Below the pieces are notes generated by a model, which did no database searches, was not told where the DNA came from, and saw nothing but the letters and a program-made list of their open reading frames with translations. Made by a program: the position numbers and the translations under genes. A stretch of 64,000 nucleotides of DNA, taken from NCBI GenBank assembly GCA_039198065.1, contig JBCCTU010000002.1, forward strand, positions 372,001 to 436,000, in the 5' to 3' direction. This DNA comes from CALHVX01 sp039198065. Its GTDB lineage: Bacteria > Pseudomonadota > Gammaproteobacteria > Pseudomonadales > Azotimanducaceae. Shown one piece after another: positions 25,281 through 34,525 of the stretch (position 1 is the stretch's first letter; the number at the start of each line of letters is the position of its first letter).

Positions 25281-27224
25281 TCAGGGCAGCAGGTTCCAGT
25301 ACCAGCCCAGGACAACGTAGATGCTGGCGCCCAGGGCCAGGCACGTGATGAGAACGCGCCCAGGATAGCGCGGGTTGTGGCTGTGCAGGGCGGTTAGAAT
25401 CACAATCGCCAGGGCGCTTGAGCCGACGAGTACCGGCGCCAGACCGATAAACCGCTGTACCGCGCCTGGAATTTCAAAAACAAATTGCTCTGGCCTTTGA
25501 AGGTTCAGGAACAGCGTGGCCAGGCTGACAAGTATTCCAAGTGCGCTGATCCAGCCGAGCAGTGAAAAGAACTTGCCGGCGATCGGACGGGCAAGCGTCA
25601 AGCCTCGCCGTCGCACCATCTGTACGGGAGCGCCACAGACATAGCATGCCAAGGACATTGCACAGAGCCCGAACAGGCCAAAGTGGAGAGCCGGTTGCTC
25701 GGTGAGTTCGAGCTGACGATAGGATGCGCCGGCGTAACCGGAGCGGCTCATATGACGGACGCGGCCCTGCGCGTCGCGGTGGAAGTAGAGCTCTTCGTAG
25801 TCGTAGCGGCCGCGGAATCGATCTGGAGCAATCTCGGCGTAGTGCCGTGTCGATCCCTGCTCCGTCACTGTTAACCATCCTGATGCAGTGCTCGCGATAC
25901 GGACGCTGTTGACAAGGAGGGCAAGCTTGGCGAAGTCTGACACGCTGTGTCTGAGCGGCGCGTATTGGCCAACGAGATCGTGCTGCCGGGCTTCTGCATC
26001 AGTTCGTGGTGATACCGGCGGGGCTGCATCGATAGGTATGAGCCACTCTCGAAGCGCGCGAGTAAAGTTGTTTCGGGCTGCGGCACCGGTCTCGCTGTTG
26101 AACGACAGGAAGACGCCGAGATCCCGCTCCGGCATGATCAACAGCATCGAGTGAAACGCGTTTAGATCACCGCCGTGCCCGTAGATGAATTCGCCGCCTC
26201 GAGACAGTTCCATAAAGCCGTGGCGCCACGCATTTGCGCCGTCAAAGGCGCGATAGCTTGGTTCCAACATCGCGTCAAATGTCTCAGGCTGCATCAAACC
26301 GCGGCCGTCACCAAGCAGGCTCTTAATCAAGCGGATCATGTCGCTGCCGGTGCTGCTGATCATTCCCGCCGGGTAGATGAACCAGTGAAGAAACTCCTGA
26401 GCCTGGAATGCCCCTGCCGACCAGTCATGGGGCGTTGCAAGATCGTCAAGCAGATGCTCCGGAAATGGATGGCGAACCACGGTCCGGGTCATACCGAGTG
26501 GCACCAGGATGTTCTGCTCGAGGTACATTGACCAGTCTTGGCCGGCAACCGTCGCAACGATGTGTGCTGCGAGAGCGGTGCTGTGATTTGAGTAGGATGA
26601 GAACTCGCCCGGCGCCCTGATCTGCAGTGGAAAATTGGTTTTCAGATACTCACCGAGGGGAATCAACTCGTCGGCGCGTCGCCGGCCGAGATCAAGCACT
26701 CTGTCCTCAAATCCTGCAGAGTGGCTCATCAAGTGGCGCATCGTGATGACTCCCCCGACCGACGAGGGCACCTCAAAATCGGTCAGGTACTCATTGATGT
26801 TTCTATCGAGGTCCAACTTTCCAGTCTCAACCAGCTGCATCACAGCAAGCCAGGTGAACGGTTTTGAAATCGATGCAATGCGGAAGAGCGTGCGTTCTGG
26901 ATCAACTGCCGCCCGACTTGCAGCATCGGCAAAGCCATAGCCCTTGGCCAGCAGGACTTCATCGTTCTGCACCGCGACGATCACGGCACCCGCGAGCGGA
27001 GGCTCCGACCGCTGACCGAACCACAGACCGTCAACGAACGCTTCGAAGCGTTCGGCCTGCAGTGGCGTGTGCGTCTGCCGCGGTGCGTCACCGCGTCCAG
27101 CTAGGGGAAGCAGCAGGCCGATGTTTGCGGCCACAAAAAACAACAGGAGCCATCGCCGCGTAGTACGTCCACCCTCGTTGCGCTGACCAAAGCAACTGCG
27201 CGGATTTCGCTGGTTGTTAAACAT
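25281..27224 (-). CDS. Serine hydrolase with C-terminal membrane helices
   Basis: A 647-residue class C beta-lactamase-type hydrolase. An N-terminal signal anchor (residues ~24-42) is followed by the catalytic domain with SxxK S118-I-S-K121, YxN Y211-S-N213 and HGG near residue 350, then three or four hydrophobic helices from about residue 510. The active site should face the periplasm. The ATG at 27224 overlaps the last 8 nt of the TetR gene. Family members include D-aminopeptidases, esterases and penicillin-binding-like proteins; the substrate is unknown. Confidence 0.85.
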   Translation of the reverse strand: MFNNQRNPRSCFGQRNEGGRTTRRWLLLFFVAANIGLLLPLAGRGDAPRQTHTPLQAERFEAFVDGLWFGQRSEPPLAGAVIVAVQNDEVLLAKGYGFADAASRAAVDPERTLFRIASISKPFTWLAVMQLVETGKLDLDRNINEYLTDFEVPSSVGGVITMRHLMSHSAGFEDRVLDLGRRRADELIPLGEYLKTNFPLQIRAPGEFSSYSNHSTALAAHIVATVAGQDWSMYLEQNILVPLGMTRTVVRHPFPEHLLDDLATPHDWSAGAFQAQEFLHWFIYPAGMISSTGSDMIRLIKSLLGDGRGLMQPETFDAMLEPSYRAFDGANAWRHGFMELSRGGEFIYGHGGDLNAFHSMLLIMPERDLGVFLSFNSETGAAARNNFTRALREWLIPIDAAPPVSPRTDAEARQHDLVGQYAPLRHSVSDFAKLALLVNSVRIASTASGWLTVTEQGSTRHYAEIAPDRFRGRYDYEELYFHRDAQGRVRHMSRSGYAGASYRQLELTEQPALHFGLFGLCAMSLACYVCGAPVQMVRRRGLTLARPIAGKFFSLLGWISALGILVSLATLFLNLQRPEQFVFEIPGAVQRFIGLAPVLVGSSALAIVILTALHSHNPRYPGRVLITCLALGASIYVVLGWYWNLLP

Positions 27225-27885
27225 GGGTGGCCCCAGCAATCCGCATACTCAGGCCGTCGAGCATACAGGCCAGCGCCCGTTCGAGCAGCGACTCCAGGTC
27301 GTGCATCGGCGCGCTGAAACTCCAGGAAAGATCGGGAAAGGCGCTCAGCGTTTCGTCGTTCAGCTTCAGAATGGCGTAAGGCGCTTCGCCGTTACTCTCT
27401 GCTAGCAGCGCATCGTACTGCTCCCTGCGTCGCACCGAATCGAAGGTCAGATTGACCACGGCTGAGTAGGCGAACCAGGCGTCGGCCGGTGACCATCCGT
27501 TTCGCCGCAGCACGTTCATGCTTCGATCAACGATTCGATACGCAGCCGGCGTTGACGGCCCGAGGCGCATTCCGTAGCCGGCAGCTCCCGGCATCGCTCG
27601 AAGCGCGGCGTAAAAGTTAAGTCCAAGTTGTTCCAGGTAACTCCGCCACTCGGTCGTCTCCGGCACGGTTAACCGCTCGCAAAACACGTCCATACACAGG
27701 TTGATGAGCGCCTCTTTGTTTTCGACGTGCCGATAAAGCGCGGTCGGCGAGACGCCTAAAGATTTCGCCACGGCGTGCATCGACAGCTTGTCGATTCCGA
27801 GCCGTAGGCTCGCCATGACGATCTGGTCCTGATCGATCTGCGCTGGGCGACCGATGGCCGGTCGCTGGGTTTCAGAGCGCGTCAT
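27217..27885 (-). CDS. TetR-family transcriptional regulator
   Basis: A 222-residue regulator with an N-terminal helix-turn-helix typical of TetR (VAKSLGVSPTALYRHVENKEAL, residues ~39-60) and a ligand-binding C-terminal part. It is co-transcribed with the serine hydrolase gene at 25281 and diverges from the RND exporter operon, so it probably controls one or both through the 168-bp region between them. The ligand cannot be told from sequence. Confidence 0.9.
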   Translation of the reverse strand: MTRSETQRPAIGRPAQIDQDQIVMASLRLGIDKLSMHAVAKSLGVSPTALYRHVENKEALINLCMDVFCERLTVPETTEWRSYLEQLGLNFYAALRAMPGAAGYGMRLGPSTPAAYRIVDRSMNVLRRNGWSPADAWFAYSAVVNLTFDSVRRREQYDALLAESNGEAPYAILKLNDETLSAFPDLSWSFSAPMHDLESLLERALACMLDGLSMRIAGATHV

Positions 27886-27939
27886 CGACCCATGTCCGAT
27901 GCGTGGCCATTCATCGAACGCGTTGGTGAGGCTTGCAAA

Positions 27940-27980
27940 TAGGAATAAATCTCATTAACTTCGTACAAATAGTTAGTTAA
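27940..27980. promoter_or_regulatory. Fur-like box and inverted repeat between TetR and RND genes
   Basis: TAGGAATAAATCTCA (27940-27954) matches the 7-1-7 Fur pattern at 9 of 12 positions. Directly beside it, TTAACT (27955-27960) and AGTTAA (27975-27980) form a perfect inverted repeat with a 14-nt spacer, a candidate TetR operator. Both lie in the divergent promoter region. Confidence 0.45.
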
Positions 27981-28053
27981 TACCGTAATCATATCTTAAC
28001 TTGTGCATCACGGACGGCTTCGCGGATCCGTGAGCACCAGGAGACTCAGGCTC

Positions 28054-30402
28054 ATGACAGGACTGGTCGACCGTCTCATTGCCGCGCGCTGGTTCGCGCT
28101 CGCCCTGGTTGTTGTGGGAACCGCGGTGGCTGTTCCCCAGCTCGCCAAGCTGCAAGTCGACAACTCCAACGAGTCCTTCTTTATGGAAGGGGACAACACC
28201 AAGCTGCGATTGGATGAATTTCAGGCCACGTTTGGCAACGACGATTTCGTGTTTCTGCTCATTGGGGCCGAGGACGCGTTTGACCCAGCCTTGCTCAAGC
28301 GCGTCGGTTCCCTGACCGAGCGGCTCGAGGCCGAAGTGCCGCACCTACTCGAAGTGACCTGGCTGGGCACGGTCGAGGCGATCGATGCGGTTCCTGGCGG
28401 CATTGTCATTGACGAGCTGTTGCCGGCCGAGCTCTGGGATGACGCTGAGGCCCTTGCCCGGCAGCGCGCGCGGGCCCTTGGTGATCCGTTATACGTGGAT
28501 CGGCTGGTGTCGGCAGACGCGGGGTTGCTCGGCGTGCTGCTCGAGTTTGAAAACTATCCGGCAGAAGGCGTCGATCCGCGCAAAGATAGCCCACCGGTTA
28601 TCAAGGCGATTCTTGCCGACTACGCCGAACTCGACTTTTTTCTGGTCGGCAGTCCGATCATGGACTACGAGATGGACGCGCGGACTGCCCTCGAGCTGCC
28701 CCGCTGGATGTCTTTCACGCTCATCGGGATGACCCTTGCGCTGCTGCTCACGACCCGCAGCGTTGTTGGGGCGCTTGTGCCAGCCTGTACCGTTGTGCTG
28801 AGCGTGATCTGGACCATGGCGATCGTGGCGCAGCTTGGCTATACGCTGAACCTGCTCGTGATCCTCGTACCCTGCCTCTTGCTCTGTGTGGGAATCGGCG
28901 ACTCGATGCATGTTGTTGCCGAGTACCGCCAGCATTTGGTGCAGGGCGACGAGCCCAAGGAAGCGCTGCGACGAACGCTTGCCCTTGTGAGTTGGCCCAT
29001 ACTGCTCACAACAATCACGACCGCCGCGGGCTTTCTCGCGTTTCTTGCTACCGACCTCAAGCCACTACGCGAGCTTGGCATTCAGGCAGCGATCGGGGTC
29101 TGGGTTGCACTGCTGCTGACCTACCTGTTCGCGGTACCGGCGTTGGCCGTTGCACCCGCAAAGCAACGCGCGGCTGCTACGGCAGCGCCGGCTGCGGATC
29201 TTTTCGATCGCTTTCTGGGCACCCTGGCAGGTTGGGTGAACCGGGCACCGCAGGTGGTGTTTCTGCTGTTTCTCGTGGCCTCGCTGGCGGCGGGCTACGG
29301 CGCCAGTCAGCTGAAGATCGAGACCAACACGATCCAGGATCTGCCCGAGGACTACCCGATTCGGGTGGCGTTCGAACAGGTCGACCGGCGCATGGGTGGG
29401 TCGATGTCCATTGAGTTGGTAGTGGACTCGGGCCGCGAGAACGGGATTAAGGATCTGGCGTTTCTCCAAGCCGTGGACCGGCTCCAGGACTTCCTTTCTA
29501 AGCACCCCAGAGTTGTTCAGACCAGCAGCGTGCTCGATCAGATCAAGCAGATGAATCGGGCTGTGCATGACGATGATCCGGCCTACGACCGGTTACCCGA
29601 CTCAACTGCGCAGGTGGCCGAGTACCTGCTCCTCTACGAAACCGGGGGCGGTGATCAGCTTGATCAGTTCGTGAGCTTTCCCTATGACAGACTCCGAATT
29701 CAGGCGCGCACACGCGCGTTGACCTTTGCCAGCACGCAGGACCTGCAGCGCGAGATTTCCGAATTTCTGGCGCAGGAGTCGCTTGGGATTCGCGTCGAGC
29801 CGACCGGTAGCCTGAGTCTCATGAGCGCGCTCGGCGACTACCTTCGCATCGGTCAGGGCCAAAGCTTTCTCTGGGCGTTTCTCGCGATCACGGTGATCAT
29901 GGTCCTGGCGCTCAGGTCGGTGAAGCTCGGCCTGCTTGCCATGGTGCCGAATGTGCTGCCGGTACTGTTTGCGACGGGGTTCATGGGGCTCATGGGCTTT
30001 CAGCTCAACATGGTTGGTCTTGTGCTGGCCCCGATGATTCTTGGCGTGGCGGTGGACGACACGGTCCACTTTTTTCTGCGCTATCGAAGAAACTTCGACG
30101 GCAGCGGCAGCTACCGGCAGGCCTACGTCGATACGATCCGCACCGTAGGTAGACCCCTGCTGTTCACGACGCTGGTGCTGATGATTGGCTTTCTCGGGTT
30201 CACCGTATCGATCTTCGATGGACCGCGGAACTTTGCCTGGTCGTCGCTGGTCGCCTTTGGATCGGCGCTGCTTGCCGAGTTTCTGCTGGCTCCCGTACTG
30301 CTCGCCTGGCTCAAACCGCTGGGTCCTGAACGTGCGAACGCCGCAGCGGCCGCGTCCGTTCCCCCACAAGATCTGACTACGCCCTTAGGAGGTACCGCAT
30401 GA
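28054..30402 (+). CDS. RND/MMPL-family exporter
   Basis: A 782-residue RND-superfamily protein with the two-fold MMPL layout: helix 1, large periplasmic loop, five helices, then a repeat of the same, including sterol-sensing-like blocks. The conserved GIGDSMH and GVAVDDTVHF segments in helix 4 of each half carry the proton-relay aspartates. The ATG at 28054 is chosen for the AGGAG at -11 and the usual TGLVDRLI N-terminus. It overlaps the LolA-like gene by ATGA. Such exporters, paired with LolA-like and outer-membrane proteins, move hydrophobic or lipid-like cargo; the cargo is not known. Confidence 0.9.
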   Translation: MTGLVDRLIAARWFALALVVVGTAVAVPQLAKLQVDNSNESFFMEGDNTKLRLDEFQATFGNDDFVFLLIGAEDAFDPALLKRVGSLTERLEAEVPHLLEVTWLGTVEAIDAVPGGIVIDELLPAELWDDAEALARQRARALGDPLYVDRLVSADAGLLGVLLEFENYPAEGVDPRKDSPPVIKAILADYAELDFFLVGSPIMDYEMDARTALELPRWMSFTLIGMTLALLLTTRSVVGALVPACTVVLSVIWTMAIVAQLGYTLNLLVILVPCLLLCVGIGDSMHVVAEYRQHLVQGDEPKEALRRTLALVSWPILLTTITTAAGFLAFLATDLKPLRELGIQAAIGVWVALLLTYLFAVPALAVAPAKQRAAATAAPAADLFDRFLGTLAGWVNRAPQVVFLLFLVASLAAGYGASQLKIETNTIQDLPEDYPIRVAFEQVDRRMGGSMSIELVVDSGRENGIKDLAFLQAVDRLQDFLSKHPRVVQTSSVLDQIKQMNRAVHDDDPAYDRLPDSTAQVAEYLLLYETGGGDQLDQFVSFPYDRLRIQARTRALTFASTQDLQREISEFLAQESLGIRVEPTGSLSLMSALGDYLRIGQGQSFLWAFLAITVIMVLALRSVKLGLLAMVPNVLPVLFATGFMGLMGFQLNMVGLVLAPMILGVAVDDTVHFFLRYRRNFDGSGSYRQAYVDTIRTVGRPLLFTTLVLMIGFLGFTVSIFDGPRNFAWSSLVAFGSALLAEFLLAPVLLAWLKPLGPERANAAAAASVPPQDLTTPLGGTA

Positions 30403-31187
30403 CTGGTTTTGCAAAGCTGGGCGGTGGCTTGATCGTCGCGGCCGTCTTAGCCAGTGGTACAGCAGCTGCTGAGGAAGCACTCACCGGTCTGCAGCTCGCC
30501 GAACGGATGGATGCCGTAGACCACTCGAAGGATTCGGAGCGGCTGGCCACCATGGTCATCGAACGTGGCAAGCAGCGCTTGACCCGGCGCATGCGGCTGA
30601 CGGGTATGAAAATAGGAGTCGATGAGCGATCGCTGATCGCCTTTGATGAGCCCGCCGATGTGCGGGGCACGAAGTACCTGTCCTGGGTCTACGATGATCC
30701 GACAGCGGAAGATGATCTGTGGGTGTTTTTCCCGTCGGAAAACCTCATTCGCCGGATCAGCGGTGGCGGAAAGAAGGGATCCTTCATGCGCAGCGACTTC
30801 GCCAACGAAGACATCGAGGCGCGGGCCGTAGCCGACGACACCCACGAGTTGACCGGCACGGCGACGCTCAACGGCAGGGAGTGTTACCTGCTTGAGTCGA
30901 CACCGATCGCTCTGAAGGCAAAGGACTCCAACTACGCGCGCCGTGTGTCCTGGGTGGACAAGGAAACACTTATCGCGCTGAAGATCGAGTACTACGACCG
31001 CCGTGATCGGTTGATCAAAACGCTGTCACAGGGTGGCATTGAGCAGATCGACGGCATCTGGACCGCCACGAAGCTGATTATGGAAACGCCGCGCCGCGGG
31101 TCCCGTACCCTGATGCAGTATTCGGAGGTTCGTTACGACCAAGGCCTTGTCGCCGGTGTGTTTGACCAGGACGCGCTTAAGCGCTGA
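30399..31187 (+). CDS. LolA-like outer-membrane lipoprotein-sorting protein
   Basis: A 262-residue exported protein: signal peptide ending at about residue 24 (AAAEE), then a LolA/LppX-type half-barrel domain of the group annotated as outer-membrane lipoprotein-sorting proteins, with the motif TKYLSWVYDDP and EYYDRRDRL. It is coupled to the RND exporter gene and probably shuttles the exported hydrophobic substrate across the periplasm to the barrel protein encoded next. Confidence 0.82.
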   Translation: MTGFAKLGGGLIVAAVLASGTAAAEEALTGLQLAERMDAVDHSKDSERLATMVIERGKQRLTRRMRLTGMKIGVDERSLIAFDEPADVRGTKYLSWVYDDPTAEDDLWVFFPSENLIRRISGGGKKGSFMRSDFANEDIEARAVADDTHELTGTATLNGRECYLLESTPIALKAKDSNYARRVSWVDKETLIALKIEYYDRRDRLIKTLSQGGIEQIDGIWTATKLIMETPRRGSRTLMQYSEVRYDQGLVAGVFDQDALKR

Positions 31188-31195
31188 TTCTGGCG

Positions 31196-32425
31196 GTGTT
31201 TCGCCGATTCTTAGCCGCTGTGTTCGCAGGCGTGCTGTCGCTTGTTGCAGCAGGAGCGCGGTCGGCCGAGGACCCGTTCGCGTTTGATTTGAACGACGCC
31301 TCCACCACGGAGTCTCCCTGGGCGTTGAGCGGATCGGTGGAGGTCAGGCACCAGTCGTACACGGAGCAGGGCGGTGAGCTGTCGCAGCGGGTGCGGGCGG
31401 TGTTTGAGCCTGAGTGGCGCCATGGCCGTTGGCTTGCGTTCATGCAGACGACGCACGAGGTGGACGCGGCGGTTGATCAATTTCGCGCGCCGTATCGTGG
31501 CGACTTTCTGCAAGGCTTCCTCCGTTATGACGGCGATGTGGTTGATGTCACGGTTGGCAAGCAGCGCATCAACTGGGGTGTTGCCGACGGTCGCGCAACC
31601 ATCGACCGCATCAATGCCTTCGATCTGCGTGACCCCATTGGCAATGCGCGAACGCCGTCGCGCCGGCCGAGCACGGCGCTGCATGTGCAAACGGATCTGG
31701 GGCAGTCGCAGCTCGAGATCGCCTATCTGCCCTTCGGTCCCGATCGGAAGCTCCCGGAATGGAACAGTCCGTGGGAGCCCGCGGCCTTTTCCGAACTGCG
31801 CCAACTGCGGGGCGCCGATGGCTGCCAAGCGGAAATCGAAGATAGCACCACACCGGAAGGTGGCGTCCGATGGTTTCGCTATGGGCGCGGGTTAGATGTT
31901 GGTGCCGCGGTGTACCACGGCTCGTTGGCCGCGTACCGGCGTCAGGAGCGTGTTACGACGCTGGGCTTTGAGCCGGTCCGAGCAACGACCTATAACCTGT
32001 CGCTTGCGCTGTCGGCGCTTTCGTCCAGCTGGCGTGCCGAAGTTGCCTACACCCCGCGGGCGTTAGCGCCGAACGGGCGAACGGGCGGCCTGCAACAGGT
32101 CATCGCCGGTTGGGACCGATCCATTGGTGCCGGGACCTACGTCAACCTGCAGTTCTACAGCGATCGCTTCGAGGCGGGGCCCGATGAGACCGGCGCAACC
32201 TTCGCTGTCACTCAGGAAGCGTTCGATACCGCCGTCGAGTTTGGCTTTCGCGGTCAGGTGGCAAACCGCGGTCAGCGCATTCTTGAGGGATACGCGGATT
32301 GGAACCGCACCGATCGGCTGCACTTAGTGGCGCGCTGGGTCGGCTTTAGCGCAAACGCCGGGACGGCGCTTGAGCCGTATGCGGAGAACGATTTTTTTGA
32401 GCTGAGCGCGCGATGGGCGTTTTGA
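31196..32425 (+). CDS. Outer-membrane beta-barrel protein (DUF1302-like)
   Basis: A 409-residue protein with a signal peptide (cleavage near ARSAED) and a strand-rich body ending in a terminal phenylalanine (RWAF). The segment VGKQRINWGVADG is like DUF1302/alginate-export-type barrels found next to RND and LolA-like genes. The GTG at 31196 follows the LolA-like stop by 8 nt. It likely completes a three-component envelope export route. Confidence 0.78.
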   Translation: MFRRFLAAVFAGVLSLVAAGARSAEDPFAFDLNDASTTESPWALSGSVEVRHQSYTEQGGELSQRVRAVFEPEWRHGRWLAFMQTTHEVDAAVDQFRAPYRGDFLQGFLRYDGDVVDVTVGKQRINWGVADGRATIDRINAFDLRDPIGNARTPSRRPSTALHVQTDLGQSQLEIAYLPFGPDRKLPEWNSPWEPAAFSELRQLRGADGCQAEIEDSTTPEGGVRWFRYGRGLDVGAAVYHGSLAAYRRQERVTTLGFEPVRATTYNLSLALSALSSSWRAEVAYTPRALAPNGRTGGLQQVIAGWDRSIGAGTYVNLQFYSDRFEAGPDETGATFAVTQEAFDTAVEFGFRGQVANRGQRILEGYADWNRTDRLHLVARWVGFSANAGTALEPYAENDFFELSARWAF

Positions 32426-32495
32426 TGCTCAGGTGGGCCTGAAACAATGACGGGAACGTCTTGAATCCCGCGCGCGAACAGCCGAATATGACGAA

Positions 32496-32510
32496 TAGGA
32501 ATCATTCGTG
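32496..32510. promoter_or_regulatory. Partial Fur-like box upstream of third PepSY unit
   Basis: TAGGAATCATTCGTG contains the palindromic core GAATCATTC and matches the 7-1-7 pattern at only 7 of 12 positions. Its place 51 nt before a PepSY unit makes it worth listing, but the match is weak. Confidence 0.4.
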
Positions 32511-32560
32511 ATGGCGCAGGAGTGCTGGTTTCAGGCTCACGCAGGGTATGAATAGACATC

Positions 32561-32854
32561 ATGAGTACTTTCGATATCATCCGTAAACCATTGTATTGGC
32601 GAATTTTTTGGGCAGGTCCAGCAGCGCTGATTGGCGCCGTTATTGTCATGGCTGGGATGGCAGCCTGGTTACCTGCCGGGGCCGGTCAAGTGAACAACCT
32701 GGTGATCCCGCTCGTTATCTTCCCGTTGATCTGGGCAGTCCTGTTTTTCCACGCGATTTTGGATTCACGACTTTCGCGCGTTGCCGGCGTAAGCCTGACC
32801 GCGAGCGGTTTATCCGCCGTGGTATTGGCCGTGCACTTCACCACACTCACCTGA
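32561..32854 (+). CDS. Small membrane protein, DUF3649-like (third PepSY unit)
   Basis: A 97-residue protein with three hydrophobic helices, similar in plan to the 82-residue protein at 23674: a first helix, a WAVLFFHAILDSRLSR middle segment against WAGLMVYAYWDSRAWR in the other, then a last helix. This shared W...DSR pattern shows the two are paralogues. It precedes the PepSY gene by 46 nt and is probably its membrane partner. Confidence 0.7.
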   Translation: MSTFDIIRKPLYWRIFWAGPAALIGAVIVMAGMAAWLPAGAGQVNNLVIPLVIFPLIWAVLFFHAILDSRLSRVAGVSLTASGLSAVVLAVHFTTLT

Positions 32855-32900
32855 CGACGCACGTACAGCAACCGACCGACGGTTAGAGAGGGTTGTCGAT

Positions 32901-34514
32901 ATGACTATGGATCAGACTCAGACGAAAACGCTGGTGGCCGTCCACGGCTGGTCCGGAGTAACGCTCGGGCTGTTGCTTTATACCGTGGTCGTCACCGGCA
33001 TGGTCGCCGTCTTCGCGGAAGAGATTGCGCACTGGTCCGTCGGCCTCGTTCAGACGGACAGTCCGGTCGTCGCACTCGCGGAAGCACCGGGCAACGGACT
33101 CCAGCAGACCGTCGAGCGCTTTGCGCAGGAGGTCGATGAGTCCCACCTCGAGGAAGTGTCGTTTGGGCAGACCACGCTGGGGAACCTGTCGCTGTTCTAC
33201 CACCGCCATCAAACGAACGACGAAGGCAACGTTGAGGAGTTCGGTACTCAGTTTGAGATCGATCCGGTCACCGGTGCGGTCCTAAACAAACAGGTGGGTA
33301 CGGGGCTCACGCTCTTTGAGACTGATGAGGATCGAGCGTTGAGTCGCTTCCTCGTCAGTGTACATACGGAGCTGCACTTGCCGCGGCCCTGGGGGCTGAT
33401 CCTCACGGGCATTCTTGGGCTGGCGATGATGGTGGCTGCGATTTCCGGCCTCTTTATTCATAAGCACCTGATCAAAGACATCTTCACGCTCAGGAAATCC
33501 GACAACGCGGTGCTAACAATAAAAGACACGCATACGGTCGCTGGCACCTGGGGCCTGCCTTTTGCGTTCGTGCTTGCGTTCACCGGCAGCTTCTTCAGTT
33601 TTGCGGGCTCAGTGGGCTTGCCCCTCATGGCGATGGTCGGTTTTGGGGGTGATCAGGAGCGCATGATTGAAACGCTCGTCGGTGCTCAAGTTGCGGAAGA
33701 TCCAACCCCGAGCCAGGGCGCTCCCGTTGATGCCATGGTCCTAGATCTGATTGCGCGCTACTCGGTGGAACCGAACTTGGGCGTGATCGAACACTACGGT
33801 CGCGCCGATGCGGCGGTTACGCTGTTCGCCGAGCCGCAGGAGGGCGACCTGGCGCGCGGCACCTACCTGTATTCCGGCGTCACGGGTGAGTTTCAACGCC
33901 AGAAACCGCAGGTAGGCCAAACCGAAAGCGCGGGTGCCACCCTGCTTGGGCTGATGGGTCCGCTGCACTTTGGCAACTTCCTCGGCCTCTTCTCGAAAGC
34001 TGTATGGGCGGCCCTCGGGTTTGCTATGTGTTTCGTGACGCTCACGGGGATGAACATGTGGCTCGCGCGTCGTCCGGGTCAATCCATGGCGTGGCTCCGC
34101 TGGGGCGTGACGATCTTCGGCTATGGGCTCCCGGTACCGATTCTCGCCAGCGTTGTTGCCTTCTTCTGCACTTTTGGCAGCGGCGCGACCTCGTTTTGGA
34201 CGCCCGCCGGATTCGTATTCGGGGCCGCCTTCGTATTCCTGTGGAGTGCGCTGCGTCGTGTCGTGCCAGCGGTGCAGCGCGACTTTGTGCTATTAACCAC
34301 CCTGGGCTGTGCGTTGCTGCCGGCCCTGCGCCTGATGACCGGTGGTCCGGGTTGGCTGGATGCGCTGCAGGCACAGCAATCGATCATCGTGACGCTCGAT
34401 CTGCTCCTGCTCACGACCGCAGGGCTGTATCTGTGGGCTCAGCGTGGACGGTTGTTTGGCACGCGAACGGACGGCGAGCCTTCGCCGCTGTCGCTGCGGG
34501 TTCCGGGCGGGTAG
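32901..34514 (+). CDS. PepSY-associated TM protein, ferric reductase type (third copy)
   Basis: A 537-residue PepSY-TM protein closely parallel to the copy at 22040 in length and layout. Conserved histidines are H15 (AVHGW), H155 (SVHTEL), H211 (DTHTVAG) and H356 (PLHFG). Four core helices are followed by extra helices from about residue 360. GAGAGGG precedes the ATG. It lies between two small membrane protein genes, 46 nt after one and 11 nt before the other, forming a compact reductase operon behind a weak Fur-like site. Confidence 0.88.
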   Translation: MTMDQTQTKTLVAVHGWSGVTLGLLLYTVVVTGMVAVFAEEIAHWSVGLVQTDSPVVALAEAPGNGLQQTVERFAQEVDESHLEEVSFGQTTLGNLSLFYHRHQTNDEGNVEEFGTQFEIDPVTGAVLNKQVGTGLTLFETDEDRALSRFLVSVHTELHLPRPWGLILTGILGLAMMVAAISGLFIHKHLIKDIFTLRKSDNAVLTIKDTHTVAGTWGLPFAFVLAFTGSFFSFAGSVGLPLMAMVGFGGDQERMIETLVGAQVAEDPTPSQGAPVDAMVLDLIARYSVEPNLGVIEHYGRADAAVTLFAEPQEGDLARGTYLYSGVTGEFQRQKPQVGQTESAGATLLGLMGPLHFGNFLGLFSKAVWAALGFAMCFVTLTGMNMWLARRPGQSMAWLRWGVTIFGYGLPVPILASVVAFFCTFGSGATSFWTPAGFVFGAAFVFLWSALRRVVPAVQRDFVLLTTLGCALLPALRLMTGGPGWLDALQAQQSIIVTLDLLLLTTAGLYLWAQRGRLFGTRTDGEPSPLSLRVPGG

Positions 34515-34525
34515 GGGCAGCGTTC

